A stretch of 5,620 bases of DNA. It comes from JAEWSN01 sp038249175 (lineage in GTDB: Bacteria > Bacillota > Clostridia > DSM-8532). The position numbers and the translations under genes were made by a program. The stretch lies in contig JBBRWP010000216.1 of assembly GCA_038249175.1 (NCBI GenBank), positions 1 through 5,620 on the forward strand. The letters are read 5' to 3'. This document shows positions 1-5,620 of the stretch, piece by piece (the first letter of the stretch is position 1; each line of letters opens with the position of its first letter). The notes under the pieces are model-generated. The model saw nothing but the letters and a program-made list of their open reading frames with translations. It was not told the DNA's origin and did no database searches.

Positions 1-2
1 AG

Positions 3-215
3 TTTCTCTTTGCAACGCCGGATGCAGCCATCATGTTTCGGAACACCCTCGCCTACAATGCGGTGTTTATTGTGTTGGGTATGTTTGTGACCGTTACACT
101 GGCACTCATGATTTCGCAGCTGCATTCTGCAAAACTGGCAAGGTGCCGGCCGACCAGGCCATCGTTGAGGATGAACTCAACAAAATCACAATGGAAAAGC
201 TCAATGCCACTGTGA
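3..215 (+). pseudogene. LplB-type sugar ABC transporter permease, internal fragment broken at a junction
   Basis: The frame is open from base 3 and reads FLFATPDAAI, then FRNTLAYNAVFIVLG, a hydrophobic stretch, and SQLHSAKLA. From family knowledge this matches the first part of LplB-type (binding-protein-dependent) permeases, where a 'NF.FLF..PDA...RNTL.YN..FIVLG' segment leads into a membrane helix. Such permeases, about 300 residues long, form the membrane channel of carbohydrate ABC importers. Only about 44 family-like residues are present. The N-terminus lies off the window. After about base 134 the frame turns into an unrelated arginine-rich tail (RCRPTRPS) that stops at 215, because the DNA there belongs to the next gene in another frame. 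The EAA loop and the remaining helices are absent, so no functional permease can be made. ATG 33 is an internal methionine, not a start. The family call is fairly secure; the cause of the break (deletion or assembly error) is not known. Confidence 0.72.
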
Positions 216-1492
216 AAACACTGTTTTATGACAACGATAAAACAATGTTGGCCCTATCTTCAGGCGAAGACTATGATATCGTATTCACCTGCGAATGGTT
301 CAACAACTTTGCGGTACAGGCAGCCAACGGCTACTTTGCCGACCTGACTGAAAAGCTCAACAGTGTCGCACCCTCGCTCTATGACACCATGCCGGAAGTG
401 GTTTGGGAAGGTGCGAAGATCAATGGCAAAATTATGGCCATCCCTGTGAAAAAGGACTATGCCGCTGAGCTCTTCTGGCGCTTTGACAAAGAACTTTTTG
501 TAGATAAAATCGGTATGGAAATCAAAGACACTATGTCCTTCATTGACATCGAGCCTTTCCTCAAGGCGGCCAAAGATGCTTATACAAGTGGCGATGCAGC
601 AGCTGCAAACGCCGAATACCCACTCAAACTGAACAAAGGCGGCCTTGCTGGATTGGATGCAAGCTTTGACATGATTAACCGTGACGCAGCCCTCGGCATT
701 CCGTATTCTGCTGTCGAAACGGCTGATGCCAATAAGGTTGTCATCACCTTCGAACACCCCGATATGTATGACCGTCTGGTCGTAATGCACAATTGGTTCA
801 AAGCTGGCTACATCAATAAAGACGCGGCTACTGTCGATGATGTGGGCACCTATTCTGCCATCAAGAATGGCCAGGGCTTCTATGGCGCTGATGCAATCTG
901 GACAGGCGGAGACGGATATGTTCAGACTATTTCCAAATACAGTGGACCATTCCTTTCTACTTCTTCTATCCGCGGTTCAATGAATGCCATCAATGCGGGT
1001 TCCAAAAACATTGATTTGGCCCTAAAATATCAGGAAATTGTCAATACGGATCAGAACTACCGCGACATCCTGCGCTACGGCGTACCAGGCGTGCACTGGG
1101 ACAAAACCGCTGAAGGCCTTGCGCAGAAAACCCAACAGGGCCGTGACAACTACGGCGTCTGGGCATTCTCTCAAGGTTCCTATTCGTTGAGTTCTGTTGA
1201 AGCAGCGGAAGGCGTGACCGTCGATCCGAATATGTGGAAAGTCATTTTTGACGGATACAAGGATCTTATCGCCACGAAGTCCATCGGTTTCTCCTTTGAC
1301 ATCAGCAACGTGGAAGTTCAGATTGCAGCCTGTAAGGTTGTGAAAGACAAGTACCAGGTTGCGTTGTTTACCGGCACATTGGATCCGGCAACTGAGGTTC
1401 CGAAAATGATGAAGGAACTCGAAGGCGCCGGCATCCGTGACATTCAGGCTGAGTGCCAGAAACAATACGACGCTTATGTTGCTACCAAGTAA
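143..1492 (+). CDS. Extracellular solute-binding protein of a sugar ABC importer (LplA-like, DUF3502-type C-terminus), 5'-truncated
   Basis: This encodes the ligand-binding lipoprotein of a carbohydrate ABC importer, normally tethered outside the membrane. The N-terminal part reads ELNKITMEKLNATVKTLFYD followed by GEDYDIVFT, typical of family 1 binding proteins. The C-terminus has IGFSFD near residue 381, then GTLDPATEVPKMMKEL, AGIRDIQAECQKQYDAY and the stop, which fits the DUF3502 end of LplA-like proteins. The end is therefore intact. The start is not: position 143 is a GTG inside the conserved body, without a Shine-Dalgarno sequence. The frame stays open to base 2, but upstream of about base 128 it encodes nothing like a signal peptide or lipobox. 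The 449 residues compare with roughly 500 or more for complete relatives. A strong terminator follows 43 bases after the stop, so this was the last gene of its operon. The ligand cannot be told from sequence. As it stands the product would not be exported and is probably non-functional. Confidence 0.85.
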   Translation: MPADQAIVEDELNKITMEKLNATVKTLFYDNDKTMLALSSGEDYDIVFTCEWFNNFAVQAANGYFADLTEKLNSVAPSLYDTMPEVVWEGAKINGKIMAIPVKKDYAAELFWRFDKELFVDKIGMEIKDTMSFIDIEPFLKAAKDAYTSGDAAAANAEYPLKLNKGGLAGLDASFDMINRDAALGIPYSAVETADANKVVITFEHPDMYDRLVVMHNWFKAGYINKDAATVDDVGTYSAIKNGQGFYGADAIWTGGDGYVQTISKYSGPFLSTSSIRGSMNAINAGSKNIDLALKYQEIVNTDQNYRDILRYGVPGVHWDKTAEGLAQKTQQGRDNYGVWAFSQGSYSLSSVEAAEGVTVDPNMWKVIFDGYKDLIATKSIGFSFDISNVEVQIAACKVVKDKYQVALFTGTLDPATEVPKMMKELEGAGIRDIQAECQKQYDAYVATK

Positions 1493-1535
1493 TTAGGGAC
1501 TATATCTAAAAATCGCCTCTTATACCACAATAGGG

Positions 1536-1563
1536 AACAGGGCGGCCGGTGCCGCCCTGTTTT
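1536..1563 (+). terminator. Rho-independent terminator after the solute-binding protein gene
   Basis: AACAGGGCGGC (1536-1546) pairs perfectly with GCCGCCCTGTT (1551-1561) around a four-base CGGT loop, an 11-bp GC-rich stem. A short T run (1560-1563) follows. It lies 43 bases past the stop codon of the binding-protein gene and would end that transcript. The T tract is short, so termination may be incomplete. Confidence 0.88.
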
Positions 1564-1656
1564 CAAATGAAGCTGCTGCGATACGAAGAGGGGACAGCTA
1601 AACGATATATAAAGAGCTATAAGCCATGCGGCTTCGTTGATTTCGCACAAAACCTG

Positions 1657-1679
1657 CTGAAAATGCTACGCATTTTCAG
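1657..1679. repeat. Perfect inverted repeat, 10-bp arms with a TAC centre (hairpin or operator)
   Basis: CTGAAAATGC (1657-1666) is the exact reverse complement of GCATTTTCAG (1670-1679), separated only by TAC. No T run follows, so it is a poor terminator. A symmetric site of this size about 280 bases before the regulator gene could be an operator, possibly for that regulator, or the remnant of a mobile element or processed RNA. The symmetry is seen directly; every role is inference. Confidence 0.55.
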
Positions 1680-1740
1680 AATAAACACGGATAGCAATTG
1701 GAGAATAGAAATACTTTCTGAAACAAGGTGGTATTGTTCA

Positions 1741-1770
1741 TTGACATCCAGTCACCGTATGGCCTAAGAT
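1741..1770 (+). promoter_or_regulatory. Putative sigma70/sigmaA-type promoter for the GntR-family regulator gene
   Basis: A perfect -35 box TTGACA (1741-1746) is followed after 18 bases by TAAGAT (1765-1770), which matches four of the six bases of the TATAAT consensus, including the key first TA and last AT. Transcription would start near 1777, giving a leader of about 177 bases that carries the tandem repeat. The -10 box coincides with the first bases of repeat copy 1. The later copies keep TAAGAT but have no TTGACA at the right distance, so only the first should act as a promoter. Confidence 0.5.
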
Positions 1771-1918
1771 GAAAGCACTTATCCAAATGAGGGGTACGAC
1801 ATCCTGAAAAAATACAACGTCGCTGAACTTAAGATGAAAGCACTTATCCAAATGAGGGGTACGACATCCTGAAAAAATACAACGTCGCTGAACTTAAGAT
1901 GAAAGCACTTATCCAAAT
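1765..1918 (+). repeat. Tandem repeat of a 65-bp unit, about 2.4 copies
   Basis: Copies 1 (1765-1829) and 2 (1830-1894) are identical at all 65 positions. A third, partial copy (1895-1918) matches the first 24 bases and then diverges at 1919. There are no spacers, so this is not a CRISPR array. Sixty-five is not a multiple of three, so any reading frame shifts between copies. One unit reads as a stop-free, protein-like stretch containing YPNEGYDILKKYNVAEL, which suggests that a piece of an old gene was duplicated. The array lies between the putative promoter and the start of the regulator gene. The perfect identity points to a recent duplication. Confidence 0.95.
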
Positions 1919-1935
1919 AAGGTAAACCGTCAATC

Positions 1936-1942
1936 GGGGGAG
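1936..1942 (+). promoter_or_regulatory. Ribosome binding site of the GntR-family gene
   Basis: GGGGGAG is a good Shine-Dalgarno match 11 bases before ATG 1954. It supports that ATG as the start, and the predicted protein begins right at the conserved GntR helix from there. Confidence 0.75.
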
Positions 1943-1953
1943 AGTCGAGTCAT

Positions 1954-3075
1954 ATGCGTAAGCCTTTGTACCAGAAAATATTGGACGAAATGCGGGAGAA
2001 AATTCAAAGTGGTGTCCTGCAGGAAAGTCAAGCGCTGCCGACAGAATTGGAACTGGCAGAACAATACAGTGTCAGCCGTATTACGTCCAAACGGGCAATG
2101 GAAGAACTGGAGCGTGAAGGCCTGGTTATTCGTAAACGCGGGGTTGGCAGCATTGTCGCACCAACGCCCAATCATGTAGAGCCAGCTGTCGGACTTATGA
2201 TTGCCATTCTTTTCCCTTTTGAAGCTGCTGTGGGATGGATTCATGAATATGTGCGCGGCGCATTGGCTTTTCTGGAAACAAAACGATGCTTTCTGAGTAT
2301 TCGAAGCTCTGGTGATTGTCGTGAACTTGAAATGTTCAGCCAAGTCCTCAAAGAGCCTATTGACGGCATTATTTACTATCCTTATTCGACCGTTGAAAAT
2401 GAAGCATTGATAGCAAAAATGCTCTACAGCGGTATGCCGGTGGTGACCATTGATAAATACTATGATGGCATGGATATTAGTAGTGTCACCCCTGATAACA
2501 AGGGTGGTACGGGCATGATTGTACAGCACCTGATAGATCTTGGACATCAGAAAATCGGCTTTTTTTCCATTGAACCGGTATCCCGGGTTACATCGGTTCG
2601 GGATCGATACATGGCATACTGTCGTACACTCGTTGAAAATCGACTTCCACTGCGTGATGACCATGTCATGTGTTTTACTGACAGTGAGTTTCATAACACC
2701 GTCGACATTGACCACCTTGATCTAATAGAAGAGAAAATGAACGTCCTACTGCAAAGAGGTGTAACAGCCATTGTGGCAGAAAATGATCTGGTTGCATTGT
2801 TTCTGTATATGGCAGCACGCAACACAGACAGAATTATTCCGGCAGACTTTTCTCTGGTTGGGTTTGATGACCTTTCCTTACTTCACCAATTTAATGTTAG
2901 TATGACAACAGTCCGGCAGGACGCGTATAGTATCGGCTTTAAGGCTGCTGAAATATTGTATGCGAATATTACAGGGCGCGAAAAAAAATGTGTCCATCAT
3001 GTCCAACCGGTTGAACTCGTGATTCGCACAACAACCGCCAGCCCGCGTAAAGTTATGTGGGCGATGAACGAATGA
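1954..3075 (+). CDS. GntR-family transcriptional regulator with LacI/GalR-type ligand-binding domain (AraR-like)
   Basis: This is a cytoplasmic DNA-binding regulator of 373 residues, full length for the AraR-like type. Residues 3-70 form the GntR winged helix-turn-helix: LYQKILDEMREKIQSG, the LPTELELAEQYSVSR recognition region, then AMEELEREGLVIRKRGVGS. Residues 78-362 form a periplasmic-binding-like domain of the LacI/GalR type. Its visible landmarks are DGIIYYP (137-143), PVVTIDKYY (162-170), the DNKGG...HLIDLGHQKIG run (181-202), AIVAENDLVALF (272-283), ADFSLVGFDD (297-306), TTVRQD (318-323) and ELVIRTTT (354-361). From family knowledge such proteins usually repress sugar-use genes and release DNA when a sugar or sugar derivative binds. 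The start is fixed by a good ribosome binding site. The gene is monocistronic and converges on the next gene, so its target must be upstream, itself or elsewhere. The neighbouring sugar importer remnant is the natural candidate. The ligand is unknown. Confidence 0.93.
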   Translation: MRKPLYQKILDEMREKIQSGVLQESQALPTELELAEQYSVSRITSKRAMEELEREGLVIRKRGVGSIVAPTPNHVEPAVGLMIAILFPFEAAVGWIHEYVRGALAFLETKRCFLSIRSSGDCRELEMFSQVLKEPIDGIIYYPYSTVENEALIAKMLYSGMPVVTIDKYYDGMDISSVTPDNKGGTGMIVQHLIDLGHQKIGFFSIEPVSRVTSVRDRYMAYCRTLVENRLPLRDDHVMCFTDSEFHNTVDIDHLDLIEEKMNVLLQRGVTAIVAENDLVALFLYMAARNTDRIIPADFSLVGFDDLSLLHQFNVSMTTVRQDAYSIGFKAAEILYANITGREKKCVHHVQPVELVIRTTTASPRKVMWAMNE

Positions 3076-3097
3076 AAGGGAGACAAATCTGCAATCA

Positions 3098-3147
3098 ACA
3101 AAGGCGTGTTCTCACTCTGCTATTAGGGCAAGCGAACATGCCTTTGT
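3098..3147. terminator. Long inverted repeat between convergent genes, possible bidirectional terminator
   Basis: ACAAAGGCGTGTTC (3098-3111) pairs with GAACATGCCTTTGT (3134-3147) over 14 positions, with one G-U wobble in the plus-strand RNA (an A-C mismatch in the minus-strand RNA). The loop is 22 bases. It fills the 71-base gap between the two convergent genes and touches the stop codon of the minus-strand gene. Neither side has a proper T run, so it may instead act as an RNA-stabilising or transcript-separating hairpin. The structure is clear; its function as a terminator is inferred. Confidence 0.5.
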
Positions 3148-5588
3148 CATGGTTGAGATTGTGATCCTCCATCGGTTTTCTTCATATTGAACAATAGTTT
3201 TTCAATTTCCTCCGCTGGCATAGGTCTATGATAATAATATCCTTGGACATCATCACATAAATTCTGACTTAAAAACTCACGCTGTACCCTTGTTTCAACA
3301 CCTTCAGCGATGACATTCAGTCCAAGACTCTTGGCTAAGTTAATAATAACCATTGTAATCGCACGATCTTTTTCATTGTTTTCAATGCCTTGAATAAATT
3401 GCATATCAATTTTAATCCGATCAATCGGGAGGTTTTTTAATCGACTTAATGATGAGTATTCTGTTCCGAAATCGTCAATGGCAATGCTTGCACCGATTTT
3501 TTTTAATCGGTTCAAAACTTCTTCTATATAGGTTGATTCTTTGATGGCGATGGTTTCGGTAATCTCAAGTTCAAGATATTCCGGAGAGAGGGTTGATTCA
3601 ATTAGCGTTTTTTGCACAGTATCAACGATGTTCGGGTTGATCAACTGGATAGCTGACAAGTTAACAGCCATGCGTATATGCGGGAATCCTAAATTTTGCC
3701 ATTCCACGCTTTGCCTGCATGCTTCTTTCAATACCCATTCGCCGATGCTATTGATCAAACCATTTTTTTCAGCCAGGGGAATAAACAAACCGGGCGAAAT
3801 AAACCCTTTTTCTGGATGAATCCATCGCAGTAAGGCTTCTACGCCATTTATTTTACCGGTGGACAAGTCAACTTGAGGCTGATAATAAACATGCAGCTGA
3901 TTTTTTTCAATCGCGCGATACAGGTCGTTTAAGAGCACCATGCTTGTTTTGACTTCTTTTTTCATGTCTGATGTACATAAAAAATAGCGGTTTTTTCCTT
4001 CTTCTTTTGCTTTATACATCGCTGTATTTGCATGTTTAATAAGCATTTCTGCATCATCGCCGTCTGGAGGAAAGATAGATATGCCTGTACTGCCAGTAAT
4101 CCAAAAATCCTGCCCGCGAATGTGATATGACTTCGAAAGCAGATCCATCAATTTATCAGCGATGATTGAAATATCTTGATAATCCTCAATATCATTGAGC
4201 ATAATCATAAACTCATCACCACCAAATCTGGCGACTGTATCAGTTTTTCGAACAGCTTCCTGTAGATTTCGCGCAACTTTTTTTAGCAAATAATCCCCAC
4301 CCATATGTCCTAAGGTGTCATTTACTGCTTTGAAGTTATCAATGTCCATAAACAGTACAGCGACGAATTTTCCATTTCGTTTGGCTAACTGAATCGCCTG
4401 ATTCGTTCTATCCTTAAACAAAAACCGATTGGGCAGTTTTGTCAAACGATCATAGTAAGCCATAAATTCTATCTTTTTTTCATCTTTGATTTTCGCTAAC
4501 CCATGTGAGATTAAGTTCGATAAAATATTCAATTGCTTGATATTTTCCTCTGTCCATTTTTTATATGAAAGCACAGAGTCAATACCCAAAAAACCTTGCA
4601 AATTGTTGTCCCCGCCAACAGGTACAGAGATCAAAGATTTTACTTTTTGCCGCATCAGTTGTTCTTGCTCTGCGCTAGCCTCAGCCGGCATTTTATAAAC
4701 ATTCTCAATATAAACAAGCTTATTATTTTTGAGCTGCGCTATCCACCAGGGGAAAACGTCAAGGGACATGTCCGCAATCGTACCGACTTCCGGGCCTATC
4801 CCTTCACCGCACCATTCATAGGAATAGGACATGGTATTGTCTTTGTGATTGATTAAAAACAAATAGATACGGTCTGTTTGAAAAAACAAGCCAATCACTG
4901 CCAACAGTTTATTCATTTTTTCATCTAGATTTTTTTGATTGATATTGACAAACTCCAGGGAAATCTCTGAGTTTATTTTTTGAAAGGCAATTTGTATTGC
5001 ATTTTCTTTTATTTTTGAAACATAGATTTTATTTACGTATAACCCTATGAAGAGAGCAATCAGAATAAGCAATATTCTTGCCATATAATCATATTGATCA
5101 ATCTTCACAGCTGCCACAGGTTTCAACATCCAAATGAACCTTTGCGTAATAATGGCCATCACTGCGGAAGAAACCAATAATGTTCTTTTACTAAATAGGA
5201 GAGAACTCATAATGACAACCAATGGGAACGCCCATATGGTTAAGCCGCCGTCATAGACAAACTGAAAGATAACAAAAGGAATACTCAACACAAGAACAAT
5301 AATTGTGAGCGCTTCTTTGATGGATTTTTTACGGACGCGTTGAAAGATTAACAAACAAAGACCCATACCAAACAGGAAGCCTGCCCTTAATAACGCACGT
5401 TTGAGATTGCTATTATCGTCAAGGAGAAACGGTATGATTCCCGATAGGAGACTGAGTGTTCCTCCTAAAAAAAAGGCGATAGCCAAATTTTTAAATACAA
5501 TTTTTTGGTCCGCATCTGTAACGATAATTTCTTCCTTTTTATAATTTTTCTGACCCATGACACCATAATTTCTTGCAGAATAGTACAT
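3147..5588 (-). CDS. Membrane-bound GAF-GGDEF-EAL cyclic di-GMP synthase/phosphodiesterase
   Basis: This protein of 813 residues links signal sensing to cyclic di-GMP turnover. About six hydrophobic segments (roughly 32-56, 65-83, 91-110, 117-133, 136-155, 170-188) anchor it in the membrane. A GAF-like sensor follows (about 208-362), with SLISVPVGG and LQGFLGIDS as its typical strands. The GGDEF domain (about 374-535) has DRLTKLPNR, metal-binding D415 in FMDIDNFK, an intact GGDEF at 456-460 and an inhibitory RxxD site at R447-D450. The EAL domain (about 551-800) has E584 in EALLRW, N643, E675 in LEITE, D705-D706, K726 in DRIKID, E762 in AEGVET and Q782, so the catalytic set looks complete. 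Both activities are therefore possible; which one dominates cannot be told. The loop after the Asp pair reads DDFGTEYSSL rather than the commoner DDFGTGYSSL. The start is uncertain: Met1 (5588) and Met11 (5558) both lack a strong ribosome binding site. The gene is clearly more AT-rich than the transporter gene and stands alone. Confidence 0.94.
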   Translation of the reverse strand: MYYSARNYGVMGQKNYKKEEIIVTDADQKIVFKNLAIAFFLGGTLSLLSGIIPFLLDDNSNLKRALLRAGFLFGMGLCLLIFQRVRKKSIKEALTIIVLVLSIPFVIFQFVYDGGLTIWAFPLVVIMSSLLFSKRTLLVSSAVMAIITQRFIWMLKPVAAVKIDQYDYMARILLILIALFIGLYVNKIYVSKIKENAIQIAFQKINSEISLEFVNINQKNLDEKMNKLLAVIGLFFQTDRIYLFLINHKDNTMSYSYEWCGEGIGPEVGTIADMSLDVFPWWIAQLKNNKLVYIENVYKMPAEASAEQEQLMRQKVKSLISVPVGGDNNLQGFLGIDSVLSYKKWTEENIKQLNILSNLISHGLAKIKDEKKIEFMAYYDRLTKLPNRFLFKDRTNQAIQLAKRNGKFVAVLFMDIDNFKAVNDTLGHMGGDYLLKKVARNLQEAVRKTDTVARFGGDEFMIMLNDIEDYQDISIIADKLMDLLSKSYHIRGQDFWITGSTGISIFPPDGDDAEMLIKHANTAMYKAKEEGKNRYFLCTSDMKKEVKTSMVLLNDLYRAIEKNQLHVYYQPQVDLSTGKINGVEALLRWIHPEKGFISPGLFIPLAEKNGLINSIGEWVLKEACRQSVEWQNLGFPHIRMAVNLSAIQLINPNIVDTVQKTLIESTLSPEYLELEITETIAIKESTYIEEVLNRLKKIGASIAIDDFGTEYSSLSRLKNLPIDRIKIDMQFIQGIENNEKDRAITMVIINLAKSLGLNVIAEGVETRVQREFLSQNLCDDVQGYYYHRPMPAEEIEKLLFNMKKTDGGSQSQP

Positions 5589-5604
5589 AGCCCAGGTAGG
5601 AAAC

Positions 5605-5610
5605 AGTATA
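5605..5610 (-). promoter_or_regulatory. Possible -10 box of the cyclic di-GMP enzyme gene
   Basis: On the minus strand this reads TATACT, preceded by a run of T, and matches TATAAT at five of six bases. The -35 region would lie beyond the window edge and cannot be checked. Transcription from here would start near 5598, only about 10 bases before Met1 but about 40 before Met11. Confidence 0.3.
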
Positions 5611-5620
5611 AAAAATGGTG

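Larger units (their letters stand above)
1493..1953. other. Gene-free region between transporter remnant and regulator gene
   Basis: No convincing gene lies in these 461 bases. They hold an intrinsic terminator, a short hairpin (AAGCC at 1621-1625 with GGCTT at 1630-1634), a perfect 10-bp hairpin, a putative promoter, a 65-bp tandem repeat and the ribosome binding site of the regulator gene. A 72-codon open frame at 1549-1767 starts inside the terminator and has no ribosome binding site or protein-like pattern, so it is not called. The two hairpins close together and the coding-looking repeat unit suggest that this stretch may contain decayed older sequence, but no known element was recognised. 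Confidence 0.6.

Noticed and set aside
143..145. GTG 143 as a true start codon of the binding-protein gene
   Set aside because: No Shine-Dalgarno sequence, no signal peptide, and it lies inside the conserved part of the family.
33..215. Small 60-residue membrane protein starting at ATG 33
   Set aside because: The frame is already open and permease-like upstream of ATG 33, and its last third is out-of-frame binding-protein DNA. It is a broken permease, not a small gene.
260..1465. Several minus-strand open frames opposite the binding-protein gene
   Set aside because: They lie entirely antisense to well-supported family sequence and show no ribosome binding site or motif.
1606..1612. TATATAA as a -10 box
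   Set aside because: No -35-like sequence is found about 17 bases upstream, and TTGACA-N18-TAAGAT at 1741-1770 is a better candidate.
1564..1764. Insertion sequence remnant (two hairpins close together)
   Set aside because: No transposase fragment, terminal inverted repeat pair or target duplication could be found, so it is only kept as a possibility in the palindrome entry.
1549..1767. 72-codon open frame on the plus strand
   Set aside because: It begins inside the terminator stem, has no ribosome binding site, crosses the palindrome and promoter, and its translation shows no family-like pattern.
1765..1918. CRISPR array
   Set aside because: The repeats are 65 bases, directly abutting and without spacers, and no cas gene is in view.
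1769..1925. Repeated tiny open frames (MKALIQMRGTTS in copies 1 and 2, MKALIQIR in copy 3) as leader peptides
   Set aside because: No ribosome binding site precedes them, and the first ATG overlaps the putative -10 box, so it would not be transcribed. They are best explained as by-products of the duplication.
1930..2715. Long minus-strand open frame opposite the regulator gene
   Set aside because: It is antisense to a clearly conserved GntR/LacI coding sequence, and its translation is rich in His, Cys and Asn with no recognisable domain.

Overview
The window looks like chromosomal DNA from a low- to mid-GC bacterium, most likely of the Bacillota. That rests on the gene families: an LplB-type sugar ABC permease, a solute-binding protein with a DUF3502-like C-terminus, and a GntR/LacI hybrid (AraR-like) regulator. 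It is a weak inference; no rRNA or tRNA is present to anchor it.

Layout. Bases 1 to about 135 encode a piece of a sugar ABC permease, cut at both ends. At about 121-142 the permease runs directly, and out of frame, into the body of a solute-binding protein (to 1492) that lacks its signal peptide and lipobox. A strong intrinsic terminator (1536-1563) closes this unit. The intact operon would probably have been permease, second permease, binding protein, so the junction looks like an internal deletion or an assembly chimera. A gene-free stretch of about 460 bases (1493-1953) then holds the terminator, a perfect 10-bp hairpin or palindrome (1657-1679), a putative sigma70-type promoter (1741-1770) and a tandem repeat of a 65-bp unit (1765-1918, about 2.4 copies). 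It leads into a complete GntR/LacI-type regulator gene (1954-3075). Converging on this from the minus strand is one long gene (3147-5588) for a membrane-bound GAF-GGDEF-EAL protein that should make and/or degrade cyclic di-GMP. The two genes are separated by a 71-base gap with a long inverted repeat.

How the genes relate. The binding protein and permease would import a carbohydrate. The regulator senses a small ligand, probably a sugar, through a LacI-like domain and is a plausible controller of the transport unit beside it, but no operator was demonstrated. The cyclic di-GMP enzyme is convergent, more AT-rich than the transporter part, and probably functionally independent. No CRISPR array, prophage, complete insertion sequence or obviously novel system is visible. 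The most unusual items are the permease/binding-protein junction and the 65-bp tandem repeat in the regulator's leader.
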